Origin: Acholeplasmatales bacterium
GTDB taxonomy: Bacteria; Bacillota_I; Bacilli_A; Izemoplasmatales; Hujiaoplasmataceae
Assembly: GCA_003477305.1 (NCBI GenBank)
Contig: DMTN01000017.1
Location: forward strand, 1 to 5,476
Reading direction: 5' to 3'
Length of the DNA stretch: 5,476 bases
Under the pieces are notes generated by a model that worked only from the letters and a program-made list of their open reading frames with translations, made no database searches and was not told the DNA's origin. This document shows, in pieces, positions 5,423 through 5,476 of the stretch. The translations under genes and the position numbers were made by a program. Position 1 is the first letter of the stretch, and each line of letters starts with the position of its first letter.

Positions 5423-5476
5423 GGTTCAAAAAAAGCATCGTTTCCCCCTCGGTAAAATATACCCTGTAAAGCGCAC

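Noticed and set aside
5423..5476. AT-rich tail with TAAAAT (5453-5458) as a possible promoter for a following gene, and a possible GGGGA/TCCCC hairpin
   Set aside because: No -35 hexamer at suitable spacing; the hairpin has only 5 bp and a loop of about 24 nt without a U-tract.

Overview
The window is a GC-rich bacterial segment (GC-rich by eye, not computed) with four genes I accept. In order they are an NTF2-like small protein (138-614, +), a short-chain dehydrogenase/reductase (626-1552, +), a large secreted lipoprotein with a glycoside hydrolase family 81 beta-1,3-glucanase domain (1634-4486, -), and a small GtrA-type membrane protein (4991-5422, +). All four use strong Shine-Dalgarno sequences. 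TGA is used as a stop codon, so the genetic code is standard. Promoters resemble the sigma-70/sigma-A consensus and sit in AT-rich islands, and terminators are hairpins with U-tracts. The lipoprotein signal, very Thr-rich linker and Ig-like domain, together with a cre-like site, suggest a Gram-positive-type or Bacilli/Mollicutes-related lineage with unusually high GC, possibly an uncultured one. That placement is an inference and is weak.

Region 1-1611 is a two-gene operon. It has a putative extended -10 promoter near 71-79, then the NTF2-like gene. The NTF2 stop codon overlaps the Shine-Dalgarno of the SDR gene, and a strong 13-bp hairpin terminator follows. The pair resembles the NTF2-like/SDR couple found, as I recall, in proteobacterial clusters with DUF1365, cyclopropane-fatty-acid-synthase-like and FAD-dependent oxidoreductase genes. 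None of those partners is visible here. The two proteins probably act on the same small hydrophobic substrate, but this is not shown by the sequence.

Region 1579-4570 is a self-contained, single-gene transcription unit for the GH81 enzyme. Its promoter is close to consensus (TTTACT, 17 bp, TATAAT). An 8-bp inverted repeat covers the spacer and touches both promoter hexamers, and a catabolite-repression-like cre sequence lies over the predicted start of transcription. This suggests control by both a dedicated regulator and global carbon status. The enzyme should be anchored outside the cell and break down laminarin-like or fungal/callose-type beta-1,3-glucans.

Region 4487-4990 is a 504-base stretch without an accepted gene. 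It holds the GH81 promoter and operators, an orphan plus-strand terminator (4770-4794) that may end a short non-coding transcript, and the promoter, a possible 27-codon leader ORF and the ribosome binding site of the GtrA-family gene. After GtrA only 54 bases remain, with no clear signal.
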